Shown here piece after piece: positions 1 to 8,998 of a stretch of DNA of 64,000 nt. Both the position numbers and the translations under genes were made by a program. Under the pieces are notes generated by a model. The model was not told the DNA's origin and did no database searches. It saw only the letters and a list, made by a program, of their open reading frames with translations. The stretch's first letter is position 1. Each line of letters starts with the position of its first letter. The DNA lies in the NCBI GenBank assembly GCA_030824585.1, contig JAVBXM010000020.1, forward strand, positions 1 through 64,000. Direction: 5' to 3'. This stretch comes from Phaeospirillum sp. GTDB lineage: Bacteria > Pseudomonadota > Alphaproteobacteria > Rhodospirillales > Magnetospirillaceae.

Positions 1-11
1 AGGGACTTTGT

Positions 12-1433
12 TTAAGCGAACCGCACGTAGTCGAAATCCACCGCCTGATTGTTGATGCCGCGGGCCGGCGGCGCGATCCAGTTGGCGAACTTGCCGGGCT
101 GGGTCACCGCGCCGCCCATCAGCGACAGGACATAGGCCAGGTCCGATTGGGACGGCAGCCACTCGTCGCGGCGCCGCGCGAACTCTTCCGTCGAGATGAC
201 CTTGCCGCTGGGATCGACCGCGATGTCGGAGAAGTGGCCGATGGCGCGGTTGAAGGCCAGATGGGGCAGCGTCAGCTTAAAATCGATGCCGTACTTGGCG
301 ATGATCTTGTTCCAGCGCTCGACGCCCTTGGCCACGTCCTCGGCCCAGTCCAGGCGCAGACGCTCGTTCAGCGCGTTGAGCGCCGGGACCTCGATGGGCT
401 GGAAGCCGCCGCCCACCGGATGCAGCACCGAATAGGTGGTGTGCTCGAGCTGATGGTCGTCGCCGATCTTGGTCTCCTCGAAGCGGCCCTTGAGGCCCAT
501 GTTGTACGAGGTCGCCGCGTTGGTCGACACTTCGGCGCCGTAGAGGTCCGAGGTCACCGAATAGTGGAAGTTGAGGTAGCGCTGGATGGTCGGCAGGTCG
601 ATGACGCCGAATTTCCGGACGTCGTCGGTGCGGTTTTCCTTCATCACCTGGCAGGCGCGCTCGATGATGCGGCCGACGCCCGATTCACCCACGAACATGT
701 GGTGGGCTTCCTCGGTCAGCATGAAGCGGCAGGAGCGCGACAGGGGATCGAAGCCGGATTCGGCCAGGGCGCAGAGCTGGTACTTGCCGTCGCGGTCGGT
801 GATGAAGGTGAACATGAAGAAGGCCAGCCAGTCGGCGGTCTTCTCGTTGAAGGCGCCGAGGATGCGCGGCTTGTCCTCGTCGCCCGAGCGGCGCTGCAGC
901 ATCTCCTCGGCCTCTTCGCGGCCGTCCTTGCCAAAATGGGCGTGCAGCAGGTAGACCATGGCCCACAGGTGGCGGCCTTCCTCGACGTTGACCTGGAACA
1001 GGTTGCGCAGGTCATAGAGCGACGGGCAGCACTTGCCCAACAGGCGCTGCTGCTCCACCGAGGCCGGTTCGGTGTCGCCCTGGACGGTGATCAGGCGGCG
1101 CAGCATGGCGCGGTATTCGCCGGGCACCTCCTGCCAGGCGTCCTCGCCCTTGTGGGCGCCGAAATTGACCTTGCGGTCCTTCTCCGGCGGCGCCAGGAAG
1201 ATGCCCCAGCGGTAATCCTCCATCTTGACGTGGCCGAACTGGGCCCAGCCGTCGGGCTCGGCGCTGATGGCGGTGCGCAGGTACACCTCGGAGGTGTTGG
1301 TGCCCTCGGGGCCCATCTCCTTCCACCAGTCGATATAGTGGGGCTGCCAGGATTCCAGGGCGCGCTGCAGCTTCCGGTCCTCGGACAGGTTGACGTTGTT
1401 GGGGATCTTTTCGGCGTAATTGATCGAGGACAT
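12..1433 (-). CDS. boxB: Benzoyl-CoA 2,3-epoxidase, oxygenase subunit BoxB
   Basis: 473-residue protein recognisable over its whole length as BoxB, the di-iron subunit that with the reductase BoxA converts benzoyl-CoA to 2,3-epoxybenzoyl-CoA using O2 and NADPH in the cytoplasm. Two carboxylate/histidine clusters typical of di-iron proteins are visible, EEGRH near residues 151-155 and EEAHH near 241-245. The ATG follows boxC by 5 bases, so it is the second gene of a boxCB transcript. Length matches the family. BoxA is not in the window and may lie beyond the left edge, where the strand continues. Confidence 0.95.
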   Translation of the reverse strand: MSSINYAEKIPNNVNLSEDRKLQRALESWQPHYIDWWKEMGPEGTNTSEVYLRTAISAEPDGWAQFGHVKMEDYRWGIFLAPPEKDRKVNFGAHKGEDAWQEVPGEYRAMLRRLITVQGDTEPASVEQQRLLGKCCPSLYDLRNLFQVNVEEGRHLWAMVYLLHAHFGKDGREEAEEMLQRRSGDEDKPRILGAFNEKTADWLAFFMFTFITDRDGKYQLCALAESGFDPLSRSCRFMLTEEAHHMFVGESGVGRIIERACQVMKENRTDDVRKFGVIDLPTIQRYLNFHYSVTSDLYGAEVSTNAATSYNMGLKGRFEETKIGDDHQLEHTTYSVLHPVGGGFQPIEVPALNALNERLRLDWAEDVAKGVERWNKIIAKYGIDFKLTLPHLAFNRAIGHFSDIAVDPSGKVISTEEFARRRDEWLPSQSDLAYVLSLMGGAVTQPGKFANWIAPPARGINNQAVDFDYVRFA

Positions 1434-1438
1434 GACGG

Positions 1439-3091
1439 TTACACCCTTTCCTGATTGTAGGCGGCGCGCTTGCCGGTGCCGTAGAGCTTGAGAGCACCCT
1501 GATCGCCAACGGCGTTGGGGCGCTGGAAGATCCAGTTCTGCCAGGCGGTGAGGCGGCCGAAGATCTTGGTCTCCATGGTCTCGGGGCCGGCGAAGCGCAG
1601 ATTGGCCTCCATGCCGGTCAGCGAATCGGGGGAGAAGGCGGCCCGCTCCTCGATCATCAGGCGGATTTCATCCTCCCAATCGATGTCGTCGGGGGTGCCG
1701 GTGACCAGGCCCAGCCCGGCGCAGGCGGCGGCGTCCAGGTCCTGGCCGATGGTGTCCCGCGCCTTGCCCACGCTTTCCGGCTCACCCAGGAAGCGGGTGG
1801 CGAGGCGCGACAGGCCGTTGCCCATGGGCAGGCCGTCGAAGTTGAGCGCCGACAGGCGGATGGCCGCCGCCGGGGCGGGATTGTCCTCGAAGGTGCCGTC
1901 CAGCATGAACGAGCGGTCCACCGCGAACAGGATTTCGGCGACGAAGCCGGCGAAGCACGAACCGGGTTCCACCAGGGCGAACAGGGTGCGGCTGGTGACG
2001 TCCAGACGCTTCATGGTGCGCTTCCAGTAGAGCAGGATTTCGCGCACCAGCCAGTCGGAACCGGCGAATTTCTGCAAGGCGGCGTCGTAGCCCATCACCA
2101 GACCGGCATCGCCTTGGGTGCGGAACACCCAGGTGGCGATGGTGGTCTCGTTGGCCCGCAGGTGCAGAATGGCGTCGTCCAGCTCGCGCGCCAGGGCCAG
2201 GGGATAAAAGTCCACGCCCTGGGCCTTGATGGCGGCCAGATCGGCGGGACAGGCGGCCTTGGGGCCCTTGATCGTGATGCTGGCCGCGCGGGTGGCGCGG
2301 TCGAAGCTGATATCGATATGGGGATAGGTGACGCTGTCGGTGCCGATGACGCGTGACACCTGGGACAGCACCACACCCTTCTCGGCGGTCGGGCGGTCGG
2401 ACCTGGCGGCCAACTCGGCGGCCTTTTTCGCCACCGCCGCCTTGAAGGCCGAGGACGGGACGACCTCGTCCACCAACCGCCATTCCACGGCGCGCTTGCC
2501 CTTCACGCCTTCCTCGATGGAGCAGAAGATGTCGGCCAGGTCGCGGCGCACCTTGCGCTTGTCCACCACGCGGGTCAGGCCGCCGGTGCCGGGCAGCACG
2601 GCCAGCAGCGGCACTTCCGGCAGGGACACCGCCGTGTTGCCGTCGTCGACCATCATGATGTAGTCGGTGGCAAGAGCCAGCTCGTAGCCGCCGCCGGCGG
2701 CCGTGCCGGTCACCGCGCACAGATAGGTCTGGCGCGAATTGTCGGTGGCGTCCTCGATGGAGTTACGGGTCTCGTTGGTGAACTTGCAGAAGTTCACCTT
2801 GTGGCCGTGGCTGGAGACGCCCAGCATCTTGATGTTGGCGCCGGCGCAGAAGATTTTGGGATTAGCCGAGGCCATCACCACGGCGCGCACTTCCGGATGT
2901 TCGAAGCGCAGGCGCTGCACGGCGTCGTACAGCTCGATGTCCACGCCCAGATCATAGGAATTCATCTTCAGTTCGTAGCCGGGCGCCAGGGTGGACGCCG
3001 GGTCCACGTCCATGGTCAGCGTCGCTATCGCGCCGTCGAACGCCAGCTTCCAGTGCCGGTAGCTCTCGGGGGAGGTTTGAAAGTTGATCAT
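1439..3091 (-). CDS. boxC: Benzoyl-CoA-dihydrodiol lyase BoxC
   Basis: 550-residue crotonase-superfamily protein of the BoxC type. It hydrolyses and cleaves the 2,3-epoxide to 3,4-dehydroadipyl-CoA semialdehyde, releasing one carbon as formate. The open frame runs upstream to 3316, but I place the start at the ATG at 3091: BoxC-like sequence (MINFQTSPESYRHWKL) begins there, a GAGG ribosome site precedes it, and the upstream part crosses a promoter, BoxR operators and a palindromic repeat. First gene of the boxCB unit. Promoter and two operators lie 30-120 bases upstream. Confidence 0.94.
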   Translation of the reverse strand: MINFQTSPESYRHWKLAFDGAIATLTMDVDPASTLAPGYELKMNSYDLGVDIELYDAVQRLRFEHPEVRAVVMASANPKIFCAGANIKMLGVSSHGHKVNFCKFTNETRNSIEDATDNSRQTYLCAVTGTAAGGGYELALATDYIMMVDDGNTAVSLPEVPLLAVLPGTGGLTRVVDKRKVRRDLADIFCSIEEGVKGKRAVEWRLVDEVVPSSAFKAAVAKKAAELAARSDRPTAEKGVVLSQVSRVIGTDSVTYPHIDISFDRATRAASITIKGPKAACPADLAAIKAQGVDFYPLALARELDDAILHLRANETTIATWVFRTQGDAGLVMGYDAALQKFAGSDWLVREILLYWKRTMKRLDVTSRTLFALVEPGSCFAGFVAEILFAVDRSFMLDGTFEDNPAPAAAIRLSALNFDGLPMGNGLSRLATRFLGEPESVGKARDTIGQDLDAAACAGLGLVTGTPDDIDWEDEIRLMIEERAAFSPDSLTGMEANLRFAGPETMETKIFGRLTAWQNWIFQRPNAVGDQGALKLYGTGKRAAYNQERV

Positions 3092-3121
3092 GGGCTTGCC
3101 GCCTCGGTTGGAATGACTGTC

Positions 3122-3135
3122 TGCACTATAATGCA
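3122..3135. promoter_or_regulatory. BoxR operator, boxC-proximal (TGCA-N6-TGCA)
   Basis: Sequence TGCACTATAATGCA is an exact match to TGCA-N6-TGCA, the operator reported for BoxR in Azoarcus. It overlaps the predicted boxC -10 box and its centre is about 37 bases before the boxC ATG. Confidence 0.85.
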
Positions 3136-3154
3136 GGTTTGGAATCGTTCGCAA
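3125..3154 (-). promoter_or_regulatory. Predicted boxCB promoter
   Basis: On the minus strand a TTGCGA -35 element (3149-3154) is separated by 18 bases from a TATAGT -10 element (3125-3130). The -10 lies inside the proximal BoxR operator, so bound BoxR would block RNA polymerase. Predicted transcription start is near 3118, giving a leader of about 27 bases. Confidence 0.55.
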
Positions 3155-3193
3155 GAGCAATTTGGTATTAAAGTACCGGTTTACCGATTGCCT

Positions 3194-3207
3194 TGCATTA
3201 TCCTGCA
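3194..3207. promoter_or_regulatory. BoxR operator, boxC-distal (TGCA-N6-TGCA)
   Basis: Sequence TGCATTATCCTGCA is a second exact TGCA-N6-TGCA site, 72 bases upstream of the first, centre to centre. On the minus strand it contains GATAAT, so it may cover a second -10 element, or act with the proximal site. Confidence 0.75.
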
Positions 3208-3229
3208 TGTGGGGAGGCACCCTCTGCTT

Positions 3230-3327
3230 GTCATCCCGAGCGCAGCGGGGGATCTCCGCCCCGATCATCGGAGCCGATTCTGAAACGGTTTCCAAAATGA
3301 GATCCCTCGGCTTCACCTCGGAATGAC
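3230..3327. repeat. Palindromic intergenic repeat, copy 1
   Basis: Bounded by GTCATCCCGAG and CTCGGAATGAC, which are inverted repeats with one mismatch, with GGGATCTCC-type inner sequence. It lies 4 bases downstream of boxD and upstream of the boxC operators. A related copy is at 6245-6318. The form is that of REP-like elements of GC-rich proteobacteria; it may fold in RNA and attenuate read-through from boxD into boxC. Confidence 0.7.
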
Positions 3328-3331
3328 AGGG

Positions 3332-4879
3332 TCAGAGCGCGACCACCGCCGCGCCCTGGGTCATGGCGTCGAGCATGCTCCGGCTGCCCTGGATGGCCGA
3401 ACGCTGCATGTAGAAGCGCAGGCCGCGCAGGCCGCCCAGTTCCTCGCCGCCGCCGGCCCGTCCGGGACCGCCGTGGACGCAATGGGGCATCACCACGCCG
3501 TGGCCGGAATGGCTGGCCGCCACCGAACCGTCCACCACCAGGACACGGCCGTGGCTGGTGGCGATGGCCGGCACGAAGCCGGCCAGGAAGGCGGCATCGC
3601 CCGAGAACACCGAGGCCGCCAGCGAGCCGCCGCCCCGCCGCGCCAGGTCCACCGCCTGCTCGACGCCGTCATAGGGCATCAGGGTGGCGACGGGACCGAA
3701 CACCTCGACATCGTGCACCGCCTTGGCCGCCATGGGATCGTTGCACAGCAGCAACGTCGGCGGCACGAAACAACCACCATCGTCGTTACCGCCGCCCGCC
3801 ACCACCTGGGCCTCGGCCTTCAGCCGGTCCAGGCCGGCCCAGGCGGCCTGGGCCTGGGAGCGGCTGACCAGCGGCCCCATGCGCACGCCCTCGGTACGGG
3901 GATCGCCCATCACCGCCTTGGCCAGCGCCGCCTTCAGCGCCGCCACCACGGCGTCGACCCGGTCGCGGGGCACCAGCACCCGGCGGATGGCGGTGCATTT
4001 CTGCCCGGCCTTGACGGTCATCTCGCGCGATACTTCCTTGACGAAGGCGGCGAATTCCGGCGAATCGGGCGCCGCGTCCGGCCCCAGGGCGCAGAGATTG
4101 AGCGAATCCGCCTCCACCGCGAAGCGGATGTTGCTGCGGGCGACGTTGGGGTGCGAGCGCAATTGCAAGGCGGTGTCGGCCGAGCCGGTGAAACCCACCA
4201 CGTCGCCGGGCTGCAAGTGGTCCATCAGGTCGCGCCCGCCGCCGCACAGCAGCGAGATGGCGCCATCGGGCAGCACGCCCGCCGCCACCACGTCCTTGAC
4301 CATCTCCTGGGCCAGCCACGAGGTGGCGGTGGCCGGCTTGGCCAGGAAGGGAACACCGGCCAGCAGGCTGACCGCCGCCTTCTCCCACAGACCCCAGGAG
4401 GGGAAGTTGAAGGCGTTGATGTGCACGGCGACGCCGTGGATGGTGGTCCAGATGTGGCGGCCGCGGAAGGCCTCGTCCTTGGTCAACTGATCGTCGGTCG
4501 CCTCGGCCAGCAAATGGGCCTCGCCCAGCTTGCGGCCGATGGAGGCGTAGTACTTGAGGGTACCGATGCCGCCGTCCACGTCCAACGCCGCATCCACCGC
4601 CGTATTGCCGGAATTGGAGAGCGCGACGGCATTGTAGCGTTCGCGGTTCTCGGCCAGCACCCCGGCCACCGCGTTGATCAGCCCGGCCCGCCCTGCGAAG
4701 GTCAGGGCGCGGAGCGCCGGCCCGCCCTTGCTTCGGGCGAAGGCCAGCGCCCCGGCCATGTCCAGGCCGTCGCCCGACGCGGTGGCGATCCCCTCGCCGC
4801 TGACCGGGTCCTTCAGTTGCGCGCCCGGACCGGCACCGTCCTGCCAACGGCCGGCGAGATAGCTCTGCAAGCGGATCAT
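3332..4879 (-). CDS. boxD: 3,4-dehydroadipyl-CoA semialdehyde dehydrogenase BoxD
   Basis: 515-residue aldehyde dehydrogenase. It oxidises the semialdehyde made by BoxC to 3,4-dehydroadipyl-CoA with NADP+, passing it to beta-oxidation-like steps. The catalytic cysteine is C295 in KAGQKCTAI, with the glutamate at about E256 in AVEADSLN; the NAD(P)-binding FTGS motif is near 230. Length fits BoxD, which is shorter than PaaZ because it lacks the C-terminal hydratase domain. Its ATG lies 4 bases after the hydrolase gene, so it is the last gene of the DUF4863-hydrolase-boxD unit. Confidence 0.9.
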   Translation of the reverse strand: MIRLQSYLAGRWQDGAGPGAQLKDPVSGEGIATASGDGLDMAGALAFARSKGGPALRALTFAGRAGLINAVAGVLAENRERYNAVALSNSGNTAVDAALDVDGGIGTLKYYASIGRKLGEAHLLAEATDDQLTKDEAFRGRHIWTTIHGVAVHINAFNFPSWGLWEKAAVSLLAGVPFLAKPATATSWLAQEMVKDVVAAGVLPDGAISLLCGGGRDLMDHLQPGDVVGFTGSADTALQLRSHPNVARSNIRFAVEADSLNLCALGPDAAPDSPEFAAFVKEVSREMTVKAGQKCTAIRRVLVPRDRVDAVVAALKAALAKAVMGDPRTEGVRMGPLVSRSQAQAAWAGLDRLKAEAQVVAGGGNDDGGCFVPPTLLLCNDPMAAKAVHDVEVFGPVATLMPYDGVEQAVDLARRGGGSLAASVFSGDAAFLAGFVPAIATSHGRVLVVDGSVAASHSGHGVVMPHCVHGGPGRAGGGEELGGLRGLRFYMQRSAIQGSRSMLDAMTQGAAVVAL

Positions 4880-4883
4880 GGGA

Positions 4884-5672
4884 TCATCCTATGGATTTGA
4901 CGAAGCGCGTGATGGCGGCGAGCGTCGCCACGGGCTGGTCCTTGTGGGGGGAATGGCGGCAGCCGTCGAGCAACACCACTTCGGCGCCCGCTCCGGCCTT
5001 GGCCTTGATGGAATCGTACTGGGCGTGGCTGCCGTACTCGTCGTCGCGGCCCTGGATCACCATCACCGGCACCCGAATGCCGGGCAGGAATTCCTCCAGG
5101 TTCCATTTCATGAAATCGGGATCGAGCCAGGCGCCGTTCCAGCCCCAGAAGGCGCAATCCACGTTGTCGTGGTGCAGCTTCATCAACCGCTGGCGCAGGT
5201 CGCCGCCCTCGTAGGCGATCTTGGCCTGGCGGATGGAGGCGACGCAGATTTCCTCGTTCATCACATGTGGCGCCAGGCAGACCACGCCCTTCACATCCGG
5301 CGCGGGGGTGCCGCCGGCATGGACCAGGGCGATCGAGGCGCCATCGGAATGGCCGACCAGCACCACCGGACCCAGCCCGAGATGGGCCAGCAGGCGGGGC
5401 AGGACCTCCAACCCTTCGCGATGCATGTAGGTCAGCGGCCGGGGCACCGGCACCGGCGTGGAGCGGCCATAGCCGGCGCGGGAATAGATGAACACCCCGC
5501 ACCCGGTGGCCTCGGCCACCTTATCGGGGAAATCGCGCCAGATGGCGACGCAGCCCAGGCCCTCATGCAGGAAGACCAGGGTGGGCCGCCCCTCGGAATG
5601 GGGATGGACCCAGCGATATTCCAGCGTCTGGTCGCCCAGGTCGATCATGCCGTGCTGATGCTCGCGCCACAT
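4884..5672 (-). CDS. Alpha/beta hydrolase of the box cluster
   Basis: 262-residue alpha/beta-hydrolase. The oxyanion HEGLG segment is near residue 35, the nucleophile elbow is GHSDGAS, and the C-terminal histidine is in DGCRHSPH. The start is the ATG at 5672, preceded by GAGG and 10 bases after the DUF4863 gene; the longer frame to 5783 would overlap that gene. Its place between DUF4863 and boxD suggests hydrolysis of an ester, lactone or thioester side product of benzoyl-CoA metabolism. The substrate is not evident from sequence. Confidence 0.75.
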   Translation of the reverse strand: MWREHQHGMIDLGDQTLEYRWVHPHSEGRPTLVFLHEGLGCVAIWRDFPDKVAEATGCGVFIYSRAGYGRSTPVPVPRPLTYMHREGLEVLPRLLAHLGLGPVVLVGHSDGASIALVHAGGTPAPDVKGVVCLAPHVMNEEICVASIRQAKIAYEGGDLRQRLMKLHHDNVDCAFWGWNGAWLDPDFMKWNLEEFLPGIRVPVMVIQGRDDEYGSHAQYDSIKAKAGAGAEVVLLDGCRHSPHKDQPVATLAAITRFVKSIG

Positions 5673-5682
5673 GATGGCGACC

Positions 5683-6153
5683 TCACTTGGGCCGCGAAAA
5701 ATCGATCTGCCCGTCGGGCAGCAGGTACAGCACCAGGGCGGCGCCCTCGGTGAGCGTCGGGCGATGGACCGTGTCGGGGCCATAGACCAGCCAGCCGCGC
5801 GGCGCCCCGTCGAACTTGGCCCCGGGATCGATGGACATGATCATGTCGATCTCGCCCAGGGGGTGGCGATGGCGCGGCCCCGCCACGTCCTTCATGTGGA
5901 CCACGTCGATGGAAAAGCCCGACAACTGGTCGTCGGCCTCGGCGACCCGGCCGTAGCGGATGCCGCCATGCTCGTTCTCGCACATCCAGCCCTCGTCGAC
6001 GCCCAAGTGGCAGGCGGCCTCGATGGACTTGAACACCTCGCCGCCCTCGGGGAAGCGGGTGTTCAGCACATCCGCCAGGGATGCATCCACCGGCAGCCCG
6101 GCGATGGAAGAGGTTACCTGCGCCACCAGCGCCTTGAATGCGGTCTTGGACAC
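5683..6153 (-). CDS. DUF4863 family, 4-hydroxylaminobenzoate lyase-like protein
   Basis: 156-residue protein that I place in DUF4863, a cupin-like family whose characterised member is, to my knowledge, PnbB-type 4-hydroxylaminobenzoate lyase. The C-terminal half carries GPRHRHPLGEID and a later VHRP, plausible metal ligands of a cupin fold. It starts at GTG 6153, with GGGAG about 10 bases upstream. It is first in the unit with the hydrolase and boxD and has a degenerate BoxR site 62 bases upstream. Its role in benzoate breakdown is unknown; it could deal with substituted benzoates or detect a pathway compound. Confidence 0.65.
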   Translation of the reverse strand: MSKTAFKALVAQVTSSIAGLPVDASLADVLNTRFPEGGEVFKSIEAACHLGVDEGWMCENEHGGIRYGRVAEADDQLSGFSIDVVHMKDVAGPRHRHPLGEIDMIMSIDPGAKFDGAPRGWLVYGPDTVHRPTLTEGAALVLYLLPDGQIDFSRPK

Positions 6154-6214
6154 GGCCGATCGCTCCCGTTGAGATGAACGACCGGAACTATATCACCGCG
6201 CTCGCCGCCTTAGA

Positions 6215-6228
6215 AGCATTATAATGCA
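6215..6228. promoter_or_regulatory. Degenerate BoxR operator with TATAAT before DUF4863-hydrolase-boxD
   Basis: AGCATTATAATGCA matches TGCA-N6-TGCA at seven of eight fixed bases, and its core GCATTATAATGC is a perfect palindrome. On the minus strand it contains TATAAT, a consensus -10 element. It lies 62 bases upstream of the GTG of the DUF4863 gene. Confidence 0.65.
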
Positions 6229-6244
6229 TGATGCCGTTTTGCTC

Positions 6245-6318
6245 GTCATCCCGAGGCAAAGCCGAGGGATCTCCGCCTGAAAAGCGGAGCCAAGTCGGAA
6301 AAGCCCTTCCGGGATGAC
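6245..6318. repeat. Palindromic intergenic repeat, copy 2
   Basis: Begins GTCATCCCGAG and ends CCGGGATGAC, with an inner hairpin CTCCGC/GCGGAG at 6271-6289. Related to the copy at 3230-3327. It lies 4 bases downstream of the formate dehydrogenase alpha stop codon and just upstream of the next BoxR-controlled unit, the same relative position as copy 1. Confidence 0.7.
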
Positions 6319-6322
6319 AACC

Positions 6323-8998
6323 CTACTTACCGGCAGGCGACAGCCTCACCGCCGAGACCTTCAGTTCGGGAATCTTGGCCACCGGGTCCAGTGCCGGATT
6401 GGTCAGCAGGTTGGCCGCCGCCTCGGTGAAGCAAAACGGCATGAACAGGGCGCCGGCCGACAGGCGGGAATCCGCCGCCGCCACCGCCTGGACGCTGCCG
6501 CGCCGGCTTTCCAGCCGCACCATGGCGCCTTCGGCCAACCCCAGCCGGGCCATGTCGGCCGGACTGACATTGATCGCCGGCACGCCCTGCAAGGTGTCGA
6601 GCACGGCGGAGCGCCGGGTCATGGAGCCGGTATGCCAGTGCTCGAGCACGCGGCCGGTGGACAGCAGGAACGGATACTCGGCGTCGGGACTTTCCGCCGG
6701 GGCGAGGCCGCCGGCCGGGACCAGCCGGGCCTTGCCGTTTTCCATGGGGAAGGCATCGTCGAACAGGATGGCCTTGCCCGCCGGAGTGGTGATGCCGCCC
6801 TCGTCCTCCAGCCGCTCCCAGGTGATGCCGGACAGCGAGCCCATCAGCGAGCGCATCTCGTCGAACACCGCCCTCGGCCCGTCATAGGACCAGGGAAGGC
6901 CCAGGCGCCGGGCCATCTCCATGATGATCCACAGGTCGGAACGGGCCTCGCCCGGCGGGTCCAGCACCTGGCGGCCCAACTGGACATGGCGGTCGGTGTT
7001 GGTGAAGGTGCCGGTCTTCTCGAAGAAGCTCGACGCCGGCAGCACCACGTCGGCCAGCATGGCGGTCTCGGTCAGGAAGATGTCCTGCACCACCAGATGC
7101 TCCAGCCCGGCCAGCGCCTCGCGGGCATGGGCGAGGTCGGGGTCGGACATGGCGGGGTTCTCGCCCTCGATATACATGCCCCGGATGATCCCGGCCTGGG
7201 CGGCGTTCATCATTTCGACCACGGTCAGGCCGGGGGCGGGATCGAGAGCCATGCCCCAGCCGGCTTCGAAACGGCCGCGCGCCGCGTCGGCGCCCACCCG
7301 GCCGTAATCGGGCAGCATCATGGGGATCAGGCCGGCATCGGAAGCCCCCTGGACGTTGTTCTGGCCGCGCAACGGATGCAGGCCGCTGCCCGCCTTGCCC
7401 ACCTGTCCGCACAGCAGGGCCAGGGCGATCAGGGCCCGCGAATTGTCGGTGCCGTGGCTGTGCTGCGACACCCCCATGCCCCACAGGATCATGGCCGAGC
7501 CGGCCCGGGCGAACAGACGCGCCACCGCCCGGATGGTTCCCGCCTCGATGCCGCAGAGCGGGGCCATGGCTTCGGGGGAATAGGCGTCGAGGTGAGCGGC
7601 CAGTTCGGCGAAGCCGACGGTGCGCGCCGCCACGAAGGCCTTGTCGTAAAGCTCCTCGGCGACGATGGCGTGCAGCATGGCGTTCAGCAGCGCCACGTCG
7701 GTGCCGTTGTTGAACTTCAGGTGATGGCTGGCCAGGCGGGTCAGGGCCTGTCCCCTGGGATCGAGGATCACCAGTTGCGCCCCCCGCTTCACCGCGTTCT
7801 TGATGAAGCTGGCCGCCACCGGGTGATTGGCCGACGGGTTGGCGCCGATCAGGATGATCACCTCGGCGTTGGCCACCTCGGCCACCGGCGCGGTCACCGC
7901 GCCCGAGCCGATGCCCTCCAGGAGCGCCGCCACCGACGAGGCGTGGCACAGCCGCGTGCAGTGATCCACGTTGTTGGAGCCGAAACCGGTGCGCACCAGC
8001 TTCTGAAACAGATAGGCCTCCTCGTTGGAGCCCTTGGCCGAGCCCAGGCCGGCCAGCGCGGCGGGAAGCTGGCGCTTCAGCCCGGCGGCGGCGAAGTCCA
8101 GCGCCTCGTCCCAACTGGCGGGACGGAAATGGCTGAGGGGATCGGCCGGGTCGATCAGTTCCTTGGGCGCCCCCTCCTTGCGGATCAGCGGCACCGTCAG
8201 GCGGTGGGGATGGCGGGAATAGTCGAAGCCGAAGCGGCCCTTGACGCACAGCCGCTCGTGATTGGCCGCCCCGTCGCGCCCCGTGGCCGCGACGATCCCG
8301 TCGCCGGCCACATGATAGGTGACCTGGCAGCCGACGCCGCAATAGGGACACAGGCTGTCCACCTTGCGCTCCGCCCTGACCGGCCCGGCGGCCGGCAGCA
8401 ACGCCCCGGTGGGACAGGCCTGGACACACTCGCCGCAGCCGACGCAGGAACTGGCGCCCATGGGATCGCCGAAGTCGAAGGTGATGCGGCTGTGGGCGCC
8501 GCGTCCGCTCATGCCGATCACGTCGTTGACCTGCACCTCGCGACAAGCCCGCAGGCACAGCGTGCAATGGATGCAGGCATCGAGCCGCACCGCCATGGCG
8601 GGGTGGGAGGCATCGGGACGGATGGGCGCGGCGGTGGGGGCGAAACGGCTGCTCTCCACCCCCAATGCCCGGGCCCAGCCCAGGAAGGCCGAATCCGGAT
8701 CGGGCGAGGCATGGTCGGCCAGCAGCAGTTCGAACACCAGCCGGCGCGCCGTGTCGGTCCGGTTATTGCCGCTCTCCACCACCATGCCGGGGGTGGGGCG
8801 GCGCCGGCACGACGCCGCCAAGGCGCGCTCGCCCTTGATCTCCACCACGCAGGCGCGGCAATTGCCCTCCGGCTCGAAGCCCGGCCGGTCGGTGTGGCAA
8901 AGATGGGGAATGGTGCTGCCCAGGCGCTTGGACACCTGCCAGATCGTCTCGCCGTCGGCGGCCTCCACCTCGTGTCCGTCCAGGGTGAAGCGGATCAT
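6323..8998 (-). CDS. fdsA: NAD-dependent formate dehydrogenase, alpha (molybdenum) subunit
   Basis: 891-residue FdsA-type subunit that oxidises formate to CO2 at a bis-MGD molybdenum centre in the cytoplasm. The order is a [2Fe-2S] ferredoxin domain (C34, C47, C50, C64), a NuoG-like part with two [4Fe-4S] sets (C142/145/148/152 and C185/188/191/195), then the molybdopterin domain with its own cluster (C217, C220, C224, C251). The probable molybdenum ligand is C351 in TRLCH, a cysteine rather than selenocysteine form. The start is ATG 8998, overlapping the upstream gene by 4 bases. It probably consumes the formate released by BoxC. Confidence 0.92.
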   Translation of the reverse strand: MIRFTLDGHEVEAADGETIWQVSKRLGSTIPHLCHTDRPGFEPEGNCRACVVEIKGERALAASCRRRPTPGMVVESGNNRTDTARRLVFELLLADHASPDPDSAFLGWARALGVESSRFAPTAAPIRPDASHPAMAVRLDACIHCTLCLRACREVQVNDVIGMSGRGAHSRITFDFGDPMGASSCVGCGECVQACPTGALLPAAGPVRAERKVDSLCPYCGVGCQVTYHVAGDGIVAATGRDGAANHERLCVKGRFGFDYSRHPHRLTVPLIRKEGAPKELIDPADPLSHFRPASWDEALDFAAAGLKRQLPAALAGLGSAKGSNEEAYLFQKLVRTGFGSNNVDHCTRLCHASSVAALLEGIGSGAVTAPVAEVANAEVIILIGANPSANHPVAASFIKNAVKRGAQLVILDPRGQALTRLASHHLKFNNGTDVALLNAMLHAIVAEELYDKAFVAARTVGFAELAAHLDAYSPEAMAPLCGIEAGTIRAVARLFARAGSAMILWGMGVSQHSHGTDNSRALIALALLCGQVGKAGSGLHPLRGQNNVQGASDAGLIPMMLPDYGRVGADAARGRFEAGWGMALDPAPGLTVVEMMNAAQAGIIRGMYIEGENPAMSDPDLAHAREALAGLEHLVVQDIFLTETAMLADVVLPASSFFEKTGTFTNTDRHVQLGRQVLDPPGEARSDLWIIMEMARRLGLPWSYDGPRAVFDEMRSLMGSLSGITWERLEDEGGITTPAGKAILFDDAFPMENGKARLVPAGGLAPAESPDAEYPFLLSTGRVLEHWHTGSMTRRSAVLDTLQGVPAINVSPADMARLGLAEGAMVRLESRRGSVQAVAAADSRLSAGALFMPFCFTEAAANLLTNPALDPVAKIPELKVSAVRLSPAGK

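Noticed and set aside
3092-3316. N-terminal extension of BoxC by 75 residues
   Set aside because: It crosses the promoter, BoxR operators and a palindromic repeat, and is not part of the BoxC family length.
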